A DNA stretch of 64,000 bases, from positions 372,001 through 436,000 of the forward strand of contig JAXGXJ010000004.1 in assembly GCA_040772905.1 (NCBI GenBank), read 5' to 3'. Source of the DNA: JAXGXJ01 sp040772905 (GTDB taxonomy: Bacteria > Actinomycetota > Thermoleophilia > RBG-16-64-13). The notes under the pieces are model-generated. The model searched no databases, was not told the DNA's origin, and saw nothing but the letters and a program-made list of their open reading frames with translations. Below, piece by piece: positions 9,670 to 17,878 of this stretch (positions are counted from its first letter, which is position 1; every line of letters starts with the position of its first letter). A program made the position numbers and the translations under genes.

Positions 9670-11009
9670 CACGCAGAACGGTTGCCGCGGCCCTGGTGGC
9701 CACAGTGATACTAGTGCTGGGATTGGCCGCCTTGGTCGCGGGTTGCGGAGGCGCAGCCCAACCCGAGACGGAGACCGACACCACGAGCATCGAGGTGGGC
9801 TTCATCGCCCCCGAACAGACGCGAACTGAGCCAGACGCCGGCGCCCAAGCCGACGCCGCCACAGTCGCGGCCGGCAACAACGCCTTCGGGCTCGAGCTGT
9901 TCCGAGCCCTGAGGACCGGCGCAGCCGCGAAGGACAACCTGGTCTGCTCCCCGTACAGTCTGTCGGCTGTGCTGGCCATGACCTTCGCGGGAGCGAGCGG
10001 GGAGACAGAACGGGAGATGGCGCGTGTCCTGCACTTCGATCTGCCGCAGGAGCGTCTGCACCCAGCCTTCAACGCGCTCGACCGACGGCTCGCCGCCGAC
10101 GGCCAGCTGCAGATGGCGAACGCCCTCTGGGGCATGGCCGGCTATCCCTACAACCGCTTGTTCCTCGATCTGCTGGGTGCGCAGTACGGGGCGGGGCTGG
10201 GGTTGGTGGATTTCAACAAGCCTGAAGAGACGCGCGCCATTATCAACGACTGGATCTCCCAGCACACCGGCGGACGCATACCCGAGATGATCCAGCCCGG
10301 AGACATCAAGCCCGAGGACTATCCCTGGCTCATGCTCACGGATGCCGTCTACTTCAAAGCCGAGTGGGAATGGCCCTTCCCGGCCGGAAGCACTCACAAG
10401 CGGGAGTTCACACTACTGGACGGCTCCAAGATAAGCGTGCCCATGATGCGGCAGAGGGCAGTGCTGCCCTACGCAACGGGCGCCACCTGGCTCGCCGTCG
10501 AGCTGCCGTACGAAGGTGAGACCTTCTCCATGGTGGTCATCCTGCCCGACGAGGGAGAGCTGGAGACGCTGATCGGCGGCTTCGACTCGGGTACGCTCGA
10601 CGGCATCGTCTCAGAGCTCAAGCAGGGCGAAGTGGACCTGGTGATGCCCCGCTTCGGCATCGAGTCGACTCCCCCAGTGGGCAACGCGCTCAAGAGCATG
10701 GGCATGCAGAAGATGTTCGTGCTGGGTACCGACTTCACCAAGATGGTCGATCTGGATTCCAAGCTGCCACAACCCGCCGGTCTCGGTGTGACCGGCGTGC
10801 ATCAGAAGGCGTTTATAGCCGTCACCGAGAAGGGCACGGAGGCCGCTGCCGCCTCATCCGTGACCATGGCGGCCACGGGGACGACGGTCACCGAAGCCTT
10901 CCGCGAGATCATCGTCGACCGGCCGTTCGTGTACCTCATCCGCGACCGCGACACCGGCCAGATAGTCTTCCTGGGGCAGGTGACTGTACCGCAGGAGCCT
11001 GTGCTGTGA
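9666..11009 (+). CDS. Serpin-family serine protease inhibitor, membrane-anchored lipoprotein
   Basis: 447 residues from GTG 9666 (GTGA overlap with the upstream stop). The signal sequence ends in lipobox V-A-G-C (Cys27), followed by an acidic linker and a complete serpin domain from about residue 70 (NNAFGLELFRAL, CSPYSLSAVLAMTFAGA, a later NALWGM) to the C-terminal FLGQVT. The reactive-centre hinge reads EKGTEAAAAS (about residues 388-397). Gly at P15, Thr at P14 and small residues at P12-P9 are those of inhibitory serpins. By counting, P1 falls near the Thr of MAATGTT, which would suit an elastase- or subtilisin-like protease. Serpins are uncommon in bacteria. Here the gene is the sixth of seven co-directional exported-protein genes. 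Confidence 0.93.
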   Translation: MTRRTVAAALVATVILVLGLAALVAGCGGAAQPETETDTTSIEVGFIAPEQTRTEPDAGAQADAATVAAGNNAFGLELFRALRTGAAAKDNLVCSPYSLSAVLAMTFAGASGETEREMARVLHFDLPQERLHPAFNALDRRLAADGQLQMANALWGMAGYPYNRLFLDLLGAQYGAGLGLVDFNKPEETRAIINDWISQHTGGRIPEMIQPGDIKPEDYPWLMLTDAVYFKAEWEWPFPAGSTHKREFTLLDGSKISVPMMRQRAVLPYATGATWLAVELPYEGETFSMVVILPDEGELETLIGGFDSGTLDGIVSELKQGEVDLVMPRFGIESTPPVGNALKSMGMQKMFVLGTDFTKMVDLDSKLPQPAGLGVTGVHQKAFIAVTEKGTEAAAASSVTMAATGTTVTEAFREIIVDRPFVYLIRDRDTGQIVFLGQVTVPQEPVL

Positions 11010-11012
11010 CGG

Positions 11013-12275
11013 ATGAGAATGCGCGCTGACAAAGGCTCCGCAAGCCCCGCTGCCGCGCGCCGCAGGACCCTGCGAGCGCCTGCGCAGCACTACGCCGTGC
11101 TGCTACTTCTCGTGCCTCTGGCCGCCACCCTGCTTGGCGTGAGCTGCGGAGGCCAGAAGGAAGCCATCCCCAGTGCGCTTGATAGCGAAGCCATCGACGT
11201 GACCGCGGAGCCGGGGCCGGCCGGACTCCCCCCGCGTTCGAAGGGCGTGCCGGCCGACTCCATCCTGGAGATGCGCCAGTCGATCGCCCGCGACGATGGC
11301 GTCGAACTGCATTCGCAGCGCTGGTGGGACTTCGCGAACGACCGCTTCCGCTGGGATACCTTTGGCGACCGGGCGTCGATCATGGGCGGCCCCACCACCA
11401 CCGCAAGAGATCCTGCTACAGCCACTCTGTTGTACTCCGGAATGCGGGCTGATGGTCAGTCCTTGTCGTATGATGCCGTATCCGGGGAACTGCGCGGAGG
11501 CCCGGCCCCGTGGGACGGCACCTCGGTCGAGACCGAGGACGAGTGGCCCCGCGCCGACGACGTCGTCCTGCTGGGGCGACAGATGCTGAGCGACGCCCAA
11601 GTAGACGTCTATCGAGTAGACCTCAACGTAGGTCGCGGGCAGGAGCGCTCGGCCGACTTCGGTCTCATCTACGTCGACGCCCGCACTGGGCTGCGCCGGC
11701 GCGAGGAATGGCTTCTCGGATGGCCAGGCGACGCCTGGGTCTATCATCTCTACGAGTATCGGCTGATGCCGCGCACACCCCGACTGGAGGCGCAACTGGC
11801 GCCTCAGGCGCTGTTCGACTTGGCTGCGGAGACCGTCGCCGGCCATCTCCGTGAGGCCGCTGCTCTCGACTTCCCAGTCTGGGGATTGCCGGCCGGAGCG
11901 CACGAGTTGGCCCTGGCAGGTGCGACTGTGATGCGGGGCGAGCGCGGAGTTCAGGTGCGGCTCGCCTACGCTCCCAGAGACCGCGTATGCGCACCGGTCG
12001 TATGGATCGAGACCACCGATGTCCGCGATAGGCCGGACTTTCCCCAGAACCTCCTCATATCCCGCGAGGAAGCCGTAGCAGAAGCTGCGGGGACCGACCA
12101 CATCGATTTCCGCATGCAGGGACCAGGCACGGGCGCCATCGATCCTTCGGAAGGCACGACCTACGACACCTCGGTCCGCATCCTCTTCAGCCCGGAGCCT
12201 GACGCGCCTTCCTCGCCTCTCGATCTGGGCGGTCTGGCCATGGAGTTGATAGACGCGAGGGCACTGGCTCGCTAA
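11013..12275 (+). CDS. Exported lipoprotein of unknown function, last gene of the surface operon
   Basis: 420 residues from ATG 11013, three bases after the serpin stop. The Shine-Dalgarno is weak, so translation is probably coupled. A basic N-region, a hydrophobic helix (about 28-42) and G-V-S-C (Cys45) suggest a lipoprotein, although -3 is not the canonical Leu. The mature part carries RWWDFANDRFRWDTFGD and YVDARTGLRRREEWL, the kind of antiparallel beta-sheet seen in LolA/LppX/MucB-like lipoproteins that test or carry lipids. Its DFPVWGLPAG segment resembles FPVYGLALPG in the lipoprotein at 316-1551. The assignment to that fold is inference. Confidence 0.75.
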   Translation: MRMRADKGSASPAAARRRTLRAPAQHYAVLLLLVPLAATLLGVSCGGQKEAIPSALDSEAIDVTAEPGPAGLPPRSKGVPADSILEMRQSIARDDGVELHSQRWWDFANDRFRWDTFGDRASIMGGPTTTARDPATATLLYSGMRADGQSLSYDAVSGELRGGPAPWDGTSVETEDEWPRADDVVLLGRQMLSDAQVDVYRVDLNVGRGQERSADFGLIYVDARTGLRRREEWLLGWPGDAWVYHLYEYRLMPRTPRLEAQLAPQALFDLAAETVAGHLREAAALDFPVWGLPAGAHELALAGATVMRGERGVQVRLAYAPRDRVCAPVVWIETTDVRDRPDFPQNLLISREEAVAEAAGTDHIDFRMQGPGTGAIDPSEGTTYDTSVRILFSPEPDAPSSPLDLGGLAMELIDARALAR

Positions 12276-12282
12276 GGCTCGC

Positions 12283-12299
12283 TATAATCCTGCGTCCTA
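12283..12299 (+). promoter_or_regulatory. -10 box of a leaderless promoter for the RumA-like gene
   Basis: A perfect TATAAT at 12283-12288 ends ten bases before the ATG at 12299. The expected transcription start is within a few bases of the ATG and there is no Shine-Dalgarno, so the mRNA is probably leaderless. No good -35 is seen at 16-18 bases. Confidence 0.5.
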
Positions 12300-13855
12300 T
12301 GGATAGCGCGAGCCACAGTCCCCACAACAGCCTCAGCGACGCGCCCGGCGCCACGGCGGCCGCCGCGCCCGAGACCGCGCCGGGCACCGCGCCCCCTGGC
12401 TCGCTCGACCCGCGGGCGAGCGGTGGGCGACCGTCGAAGCCCCGCAAGGGCGACACCGTCGAGTTGTCCGTCCAGACCCTCGCCTTCGGCGGGAAAGGGG
12501 TGGCGCGACTGGACGACTTCGTCATCTTCGTCAGCGGCGCAGTGCCCGGCGATACTGTGCGCGCGCTCATCACCAAGAACAAGAAGCGCTACGCCGAGGC
12601 CCGGGTGGTCGAGATGGTGGAGCTCTCGCCCGATCGCGTCGCCTCCCGCTGCTCGTCCTTCGGACGGTGCGGCGGCTGTGTGTGGCAGGATCTCGATTAT
12701 CGCGTCCAGCTGGACTACAAAGCCCAGCAGGTGCGGGAATCCCTGGAGCACCTGGGCGGGCTGAGCGGGTTCGATCTCCGGCCCGCCCTGGGCCTCGCCG
12801 ATCCCTGGCGCTATCGCAACCGCGCTGATTTCGCCGTAGGCAACAGCGATGCCGGCGCCGTCGTTGGGTTCCGACCGCGCGGTCGCTGGGACGCGGTCCT
12901 GCCGCTCACCGAATGCCACCTTCTGGGGTCCGGCATGGAGTCGATGCGAAGGACCGTGGAGGAATGGCTGCGGGCGCACGACTTGCCCGGCTGGGATCCG
13001 CGCACCAACACAGGCTTCGCCCGCCACGTACTCGTGCGCACCTCACAAATGGGCCTTGAGATGCTCGTCAGTCTGGTCACCGCTCCAGGCGACCTGCCCG
13101 ACGAGGCGGACCTGGTGGACACGCTGCGGAGCGCCCATCCCGAGATCGTGGGCGTCGCCCACGCCGTGAACGCAGGCACGGCGGAACTCAGTTCGGGCCT
13201 GGAGGCCCGCACCCTGTGGGGGCGCCCCTTCCTGTACGAGAAGTTGGCCGGAGTGACGCTCAAGATCTCTCTCGACGCGTTCTTCCAGACCAACACCCTC
13301 ATGGCTCATGGCCTGTATGAGCTGGTGGCCCGCGAGGTGTTCGGGGCAGCGGCGGAAGGTGTCGCGGTGACAGGCGACGCGGCGGCAGCTGCCCCGGTCA
13401 TCTGGGACCTCTACTCCGGAGTGGGCTCCATCGGGTTGTCGCTGGCGCGGCGCGCCGCCGGTTTGCTGGGCATCGAGGCCGTGCCGGCGGCCGTCTCCGA
13501 CGCCCGTGAGAACGCTCGGCTGAACGGCATCGAGAACGTGCATTTTCTCGAGGGCGACGTCCGCCGGGTGCTGCGGGAGGTCGCTCAGGGGATCCGCACG
13601 CTCCCGCCGGGGCTGGAGCGGCCCGACGTGGTCGTGGTGGATCCGCCGCGCGCCGGTTTGCATCAGAGAGTGGTGGCCCGCATCGGTGAGCTGGGAGCCC
13701 CGCGCGTCGTGTACGTCTCCTGCAACCCCAGCACCATGGCTCCCAACATCGCCCAGCTTCAGGAGCACGGTTACCGGCTGCTCCGGGTCACTCCGGTGGA
13801 CATGTTCCCGCACACGCCGCACGTGGAGGCGGTGGGGCTGCTGGTGCGCCGCTAG
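12299..13855 (+). CDS. 23S rRNA (uracil-5-)-methyltransferase, RumA/RlmD/RlmCD type
   Basis: 518 residues. It methylates a uracil C5 in rRNA using S-adenosylmethionine. After a low-complexity Ala/Pro-rich extension of about 45 residues comes a TRAM RNA-binding domain (KGDTVELSVQTLAFGGKGVA). Next are the four cysteines of a [4Fe-4S] cluster (C-x5-C-x2-C in CSSFGRCGGC, with the fourth in TECHLLG), the SAM-binding WDLYSGVGSIGL, DPPRAGL, and the catalytic cysteine in SCNPST. All key residues are present. The N-terminal extension is longer than usual but the start is set by the adjacent -10 box. Its 3' end overlaps the convergent UDG-like gene by four bases. RlmD, RlmCD and RlmC cannot be told apart here. 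Confidence 0.93.
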   Translation: MDSASHSPHNSLSDAPGATAAAAPETAPGTAPPGSLDPRASGGRPSKPRKGDTVELSVQTLAFGGKGVARLDDFVIFVSGAVPGDTVRALITKNKKRYAEARVVEMVELSPDRVASRCSSFGRCGGCVWQDLDYRVQLDYKAQQVRESLEHLGGLSGFDLRPALGLADPWRYRNRADFAVGNSDAGAVVGFRPRGRWDAVLPLTECHLLGSGMESMRRTVEEWLRAHDLPGWDPRTNTGFARHVLVRTSQMGLEMLVSLVTAPGDLPDEADLVDTLRSAHPEIVGVAHAVNAGTAELSSGLEARTLWGRPFLYEKLAGVTLKISLDAFFQTNTLMAHGLYELVAREVFGAAAEGVAVTGDAAAAAPVIWDLYSGVGSIGLSLARRAAGLLGIEAVPAAVSDARENARLNGIENVHFLEGDVRRVLREVAQGIRTLPPGLERPDVVVVDPPRAGLHQRVVARIGELGAPRVVYVSCNPSTMAPNIAQLQEHGYRLLRVTPVDMFPHTPHVEAVGLLVRR

Positions 13856-14553
13856 TAGGGAGGCTCGTCCCGGAACCATTCCCCCAGGTTGCGGAAGGCC
13901 TTCCAGAACTGGCTCTTGGCGCTCTCCTCATCCAAGGCGTCGTCGATATCGGGAGTCACGAGCGCCTTGCAGAACGGGGTGAGGTCCTGCAGGACTCCCG
14001 GCTCCCACGCCAGTCGTCTCATCCCCGCCACCCGCTCGCGGTTGAGGATGTCCAAGGTCTCTCGTCCCATCACCACCACGATGCGCGGCTGGGTGATGTG
14101 GAACTCCTCCAGCCAGTAGACGGGACAGTTGCGGCAGCCCTCCTCGGGCTCCACATCATGGCACTTGACGATGTTCGTGCCGTACACCAGCAGCGGGTTC
14201 ACGCCCAGACGTTCCATGCTCTTGAGGATGGCGCTGCCCGAGCGGCCGAAGAAGGCCACCCCCTCCACCACCTCCAAGTAGTGCGGGCGATACTTCAGCA
14301 GCAGGATGTCGGCCAGCGGATGGCCTGAGCCCACGGTGGGGAGGAACTCGCCGTGTGCGCACTTGTGGCACTGGGCCACGCGATGGTTGAGATCGTTGCT
14401 CTCGGCGATAGCCCGCTCTTCGAGCCTGCGATAGATCTCGTTGGCTTCGCCAAGAGGTGGCAGATCTTTCACGTATTCGCTCAGATCGGCTTCCGTTCTA
14501 TGACTACTCGCGCTCTCGCGCCCGCCGACCACGACGAGGCGCGGCCATCCCAC
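13852..14553 (-). CDS. Uracil-DNA glycosylase superfamily protein lacking the canonical active-site motifs
   Basis: 233 residues from GTG 14553. The fold signature of family 4 UDGs is clear. It has an N-terminal C-x2-C (AQCHKCAHGE), a central NIVKC followed by CRNCPVYWL that would complete a [4Fe-4S] site, and RIVVVMGRETLDIL. Both catalytic motifs are missing. The GE-x-PG-x-x-E/D loop reads LLLKYRPHYLEVVEG, and the HP[SA] motif reads TPDIDDAL. It may have lost glycosylase activity, bind DNA or nucleotides in another way, or use other residues. A TATACT box at 14566-14571 on this strand lies 12 bases from the start, so the gene may have its own promoter. Confidence 0.7.
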   Translation of the reverse strand: MGWPRLVVVGGRESASSHRTEADLSEYVKDLPPLGEANEIYRRLEERAIAESNDLNHRVAQCHKCAHGEFLPTVGSGHPLADILLLKYRPHYLEVVEGVAFFGRSGSAILKSMERLGVNPLLVYGTNIVKCHDVEPEEGCRNCPVYWLEEFHITQPRIVVVMGRETLDILNRERVAGMRRLAWEPGVLQDLTPFCKALVTPDIDDALDEESAKSQFWKAFRNLGEWFRDEPPY

Positions 14554-14624
14554 TGAGGGGGTAGAAGTATATTGGCGCCCGGGGGATGAAATCCTCCGCG
14601 GTGGGCACCCGCCGCCGGGCCCGA

Positions 14625-16727
14625 TCAGTCTTCGGGCAACACCCGGTCGAGAGTCGTCTGCAGCAACTTGAGGGACTGCAGATACAGCAGGTTCTTACGT
14701 CGGGCGATGATATCGGCTTCCCACAGGGCAGCCAGGAAGCTGGGGGCATCGTGGAAGCGGGGCATATGGAGCATGGCGGTGCCCAGGGCCTGCAGGACGT
14801 GGGCGTCGCTGCCGGCACCAGCCACGATGTTGTACTTGGCTGCGAAGCGTTCGGCACTGAGGTTGAACGATGAGAGGGCCACTTTGGCGTTGTAGATCTC
14901 GATGACGTCGATGCGGTGCAAGTTGTCGACCAGGGTGCGATAAGAGGGCGTGGTGCGGAGCGCATCGAAGGGATGGGGCACGTAGACCAAGCCGTCCTGC
15001 TCCTTGATGAGCGACAGTGTCTGATCGAAGGTGAGACCGCGCGGGATGGCCTCCCGCAGGAAGAGTCCGATGACCTCGCCCTCGGAGGTCTTCACCTCCT
15101 CGGCCACGATGATGAACGGGTCACCCTGAGCCAACTCGCGGGCCAAGAAGGCACCTTCGATCTCGTTGTGGTCGGCGATGGCGAGCGCGCCCAGGCCGAT
15201 CTCGCGAGCGGTGGCGATGATCGATTCCACGCTGCTGACACAGTCTTTGGAGAACTCGGAATGGACGTGGAGGTCGGCGTTTATCCAGTCGGCCCGCGTG
15301 CGTCCCAGGACGCCTTGCCGCACACGCTTACGCGTCGATTGTGCCCCGATGCCACGGACATGTAGCGACGCGCCCGATGCCACCGTGCGAGCCGTGGCCC
15401 GATCCTTGGGCACGGTCGCCGCGATGGTCTGACGGTAGATGGCCGCCAGTCGGGCAGCGACCGCGGGCATCGTGGGTAGGTCGGCCGCCGACGCTGCGGC
15501 TCCCGACGAGGCGGACGCCGTCTTCAAGAGCCCGGCCTCCACATGGACCACATTCGTCGCGCGATCGACGGCAGCGGCCAGCGACCCGGAGGTCGCCGGC
15601 GAGAACACCGCACCTCGTGCGCCCGTAGCAAGCTGTTCCACGACCGGTGGAAGTTCGGGCCCCACGAACGGGCGACCGCTCACCGCGGCCTCAGCCAGCG
15701 AGGCACACAGCCATTCGCCGCCCAGATACGGAAGGATGACCACGTCCGCACTCCCATAGAGCCCGGCAAGATCGTCTGCTCCGTCGAACTCGCGCAGTGT
15801 CACCCTGTCGCGTAGCCGCCGCGGCACCGTCCGGGGGACCCAGCGTTCGGCCGAAGGCCGGTGCAGAGCGACCACCAGGGTGTCGATGTCTGCGGGGAAG
15901 TCAGCGAGAAGGGCGCGCATGAGTGCCCGATACGAGCGGCGAGCATCGCCTCTATAGACATGGAGAGCCGTGCGTCCCCCACCATGGCCGGCGCTGCCGC
16001 TGAATCCATCGCCGGAAGCCCGTGATGAAGCTCCGGCACCCACAGACGGTGCCAGTGCCTCCAGGGAAAGAGAGGTCCCACACGACACCACCTGATACTC
16101 CCCGGGGTAGAGTTCGTCCATGAGGGTCCGTCCATGCGGGAAGGTGACCACGCGGGCGTCCAAGCGCGAGAAGAAACGTTCCAGCACCGATTGGCCCATC
16201 TCGTACGCGGCCACACCTACCGGGGTGAGGTGGAAGGAGCCCACCACCGGGCTGCGCGCCTCGCGCAGCGCGGTGAAGCTCAGCGAGGGCGCCAAGGGCT
16301 CATGCACGTGCACCAGATCGAAGCCGCCGCCGATCATGAGTTTCTCCAGCCGGGAGGTGACATCCACGGGCAGGCCCAGGCTGGCCACGCCGCCGTTCAG
16401 TCGCACGGGGAAGCTGTAGCCCACCGGCACCACAGGGATTCCGGCGGCACGGCTCAGAGGACCTTCGCCCGTGGTGGGCAGCAGCAGATCATGAGGGGGA
16501 CAACCGCTGCGATACTCCTCAAGCAGTTCCACCAGCCGACCACGCGTGCGCTGGAAGAGGGCCTTGGTGCGGGCCAGTTCTGAGGGATCGTCGGACGAGG
16601 TGACGATGACGGGGCGATGACCCAGTGCCTTGAGCTCCCGAGCCAAGTCGGCCACGTGGCAGTTCACAGCCGCGGGGATGCTCCACGAGAACGGCGTCAC
16701 CAGGGCTATGTGCAGGCTTTGGTCCAT
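14625..16727 (-). CDS. Family 4 glycosyltransferase fused to a PHP phosphoesterase domain
   Basis: 700 residues. ATG 16727 (MDQSLHIALVTPF) is preferred over GTG 16757 because the longer frame would begin inside the terminator hairpin at 16741-16773. Residues 1 to about 450 form a GT-B fold. The donor-binding E-x7-E motif lies in GGEWLCASLAEA, and DLVHVHEPLAPSLSF and GSFHLTPVG are typical of PimA/MshA-like GT4 enzymes. From about 485 a PHP domain has the metal ligands HVHSEFS, ADHNEIEGA, PHPFD and GSDAH, suggesting a phosphatase or phosphoesterase. The gene follows ino1 and the CDP-alcohol transferase, so an inositol-phosphate or phosphoinositide acceptor is a reasonable inference: glycosyl transfer and dephosphorylation in one chain. 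Confidence 0.85.
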   Translation of the reverse strand: MDQSLHIALVTPFSWSIPAAVNCHVADLARELKALGHRPVIVTSSDDPSELARTKALFQRTRGRLVELLEEYRSGCPPHDLLLPTTGEGPLSRAAGIPVVPVGYSFPVRLNGGVASLGLPVDVTSRLEKLMIGGGFDLVHVHEPLAPSLSFTALREARSPVVGSFHLTPVGVAAYEMGQSVLERFFSRLDARVVTFPHGRTLMDELYPGEYQVVSCGTSLSLEALAPSVGAGASSRASGDGFSGSAGHGGGRTALHVYRGDARRSYRALMRALLADFPADIDTLVVALHRPSAERWVPRTVPRRLRDRVTLREFDGADDLAGLYGSADVVILPYLGGEWLCASLAEAAVSGRPFVGPELPPVVEQLATGARGAVFSPATSGSLAAAVDRATNVVHVEAGLLKTASASSGAAASAADLPTMPAVAARLAAIYRQTIAATVPKDRATARTVASGASLHVRGIGAQSTRKRVRQGVLGRTRADWINADLHVHSEFSKDCVSSVESIIATAREIGLGALAIADHNEIEGAFLARELAQGDPFIIVAEEVKTSEGEVIGLFLREAIPRGLTFDQTLSLIKEQDGLVYVPHPFDALRTTPSYRTLVDNLHRIDVIEIYNAKVALSSFNLSAERFAAKYNIVAGAGSDAHVLQALGTAMLHMPRFHDAPSFLAALWEADIIARRKNLLYLQSLKLLQTTLDRVLPED

Positions 16728-16740
16728 CGCCGGGAAGGGC

Positions 16741-16773
16741 CGGGGCCCGAGCGGCAACGCCGCTCGGGCCCCG
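16741..16773 (-). terminator. Perfect 15-bp hairpin after ino1
   Basis: Arms 16741-16755 and 16759-16773 are exact reverse complements around the loop AAC. It begins 19 bases past the ino1 stop. There is no T-run, as is common in high-GC genomes. Confidence 0.75.
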
Positions 16774-16792
16774 GGTCACGCTTCAGGTGAGA

Positions 16793-17878
16793 CTACTCGC
16801 AGAGCGGCTCGTTGGCGATGAAGGCCTCGGTGCGGCGCCGCGCGTCGTCGTCGCTGTACTGGATGGGCGGCGACTTCATGAAGTACGACGAAGGATCGTA
16901 CAGGGCGCCCGAGATACCCCGGTCGAGGGCCAGCTTGGCGCAACGGACGGCGTCGATGACGATGCCGGCCGAGTTGGGCGAGTCGACCACTTCAAGCTTG
17001 AGCTCCACGTTCAGGGGCACGTCACCGAAGGTACGGCCTTCCATGCGGATGTAGGCCCACTTGCGGTCGTCCAACCACTCCACGTAGTCGGAAGGCCCGA
17101 TGTGGATGTTCTTGCTGCCCATCTCGTAGTCGAGCTGCGAGGTGACCGAGTTGGTCTTGGAGATCTTCTTGCTCTCCAGGCGCTCCCGCTCGAGCATGTT
17201 GAGGAAGTCGGTGTTGCCGCCCACGTTGAGCTGCGAGGTCCGCTCCAGCCGTACGCCACGCTCGCGCATGAGGCGGGTGAGCACGCGGTGGACGATGGTG
17301 GCACCCACCTGCGACTTGATATCGTCGCCGATGACCGGCAGGCCCTTCTCCTCGAAGCGCTCCTGCCAATACTTCTCCCGGGCGATGAACACGGGGATGC
17401 AGTTGACCATGGCGCAGCCGGCCTCGAGGATCTGCTCCACGTACCACTTGGTGGCCATCTCACTGCCCACGGGCAGGTAGTTCACCACCACGTCGGTCTT
17501 GGTCTCTTTGAGGATGTTGACCACATCGTCGGTGGGCCCGTCGGCCTTCTCGATGACCTCGGAGAGGTACTTGCCCAGTCCGTCGTGAGTCATGCCCCGA
17601 TAGACCTTCACACCCATCTCGGGCACGTCACAGAACTTCACCGTGCAGTTCTTGCCGCCCCAGATGGCCTGAGAAAGGTCTTTGCCCACCTTGGTCTTGT
17701 CGACATCGAACGCGCAGGTGAACTCGATGTCGGAGATGTGATACCCGCCCAGGTTCACGTGCATGAGGCCGGGGACGAATTCGTCGGCCTTCGCATTCCG
17801 GTAGAATTCCACCCCCTGGATGAAGGACGAGGCACAGTTCCCCACCCCGATGATGGCTACCCGCACTTTATCGCTCAA
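16793..17878 (-). CDS. ino1: myo-Inositol-1-phosphate synthase
   Basis: 361 residues. It converts glucose 6-phosphate to 1D-myo-inositol 3-phosphate with NAD. The N-terminal Rossmann motif is VRVAIIGVGNCASSF. VVNYLPVGSEMATKWYVEQ, FIAREKYW, GDDIKSQVGAT and LNVGGNTDFLNM are hallmarks of the short actinobacterial/archaeal form, and the length fits that group (eukaryotic forms exceed 500). The ATG at 17878 overlaps the end of the phosphatidyltransferase gene by 11 bases, so the two are co-translated and supply the inositol moiety for phosphatidylinositol-type lipids. A strong hairpin follows the stop. Confidence 0.97.
   Translation of the reverse strand: MSDKVRVAIIGVGNCASSFIQGVEFYRNAKADEFVPGLMHVNLGGYHISDIEFTCAFDVDKTKVGKDLSQAIWGGKNCTVKFCDVPEMGVKVYRGMTHDGLGKYLSEVIEKADGPTDDVVNILKETKTDVVVNYLPVGSEMATKWYVEQILEAGCAMVNCIPVFIAREKYWQERFEEKGLPVIGDDIKSQVGATIVHRVLTRLMRERGVRLERTSQLNVGGNTDFLNMLERERLESKKISKTNSVTSQLDYEMGSKNIHIGPSDYVEWLDDRKWAYIRMEGRTFGDVPLNVELKLEVVDSPNSAGIVIDAVRCAKLALDRGISGALYDPSSYFMKSPPIQYSDDDARRRTEAFIANEPLCE

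Noticed and set aside
16728..16757. Longer N-terminus of the GT4-PHP gene
   Set aside because: Those codons lie inside the ino1 terminator hairpin and have no Shine-Dalgarno.
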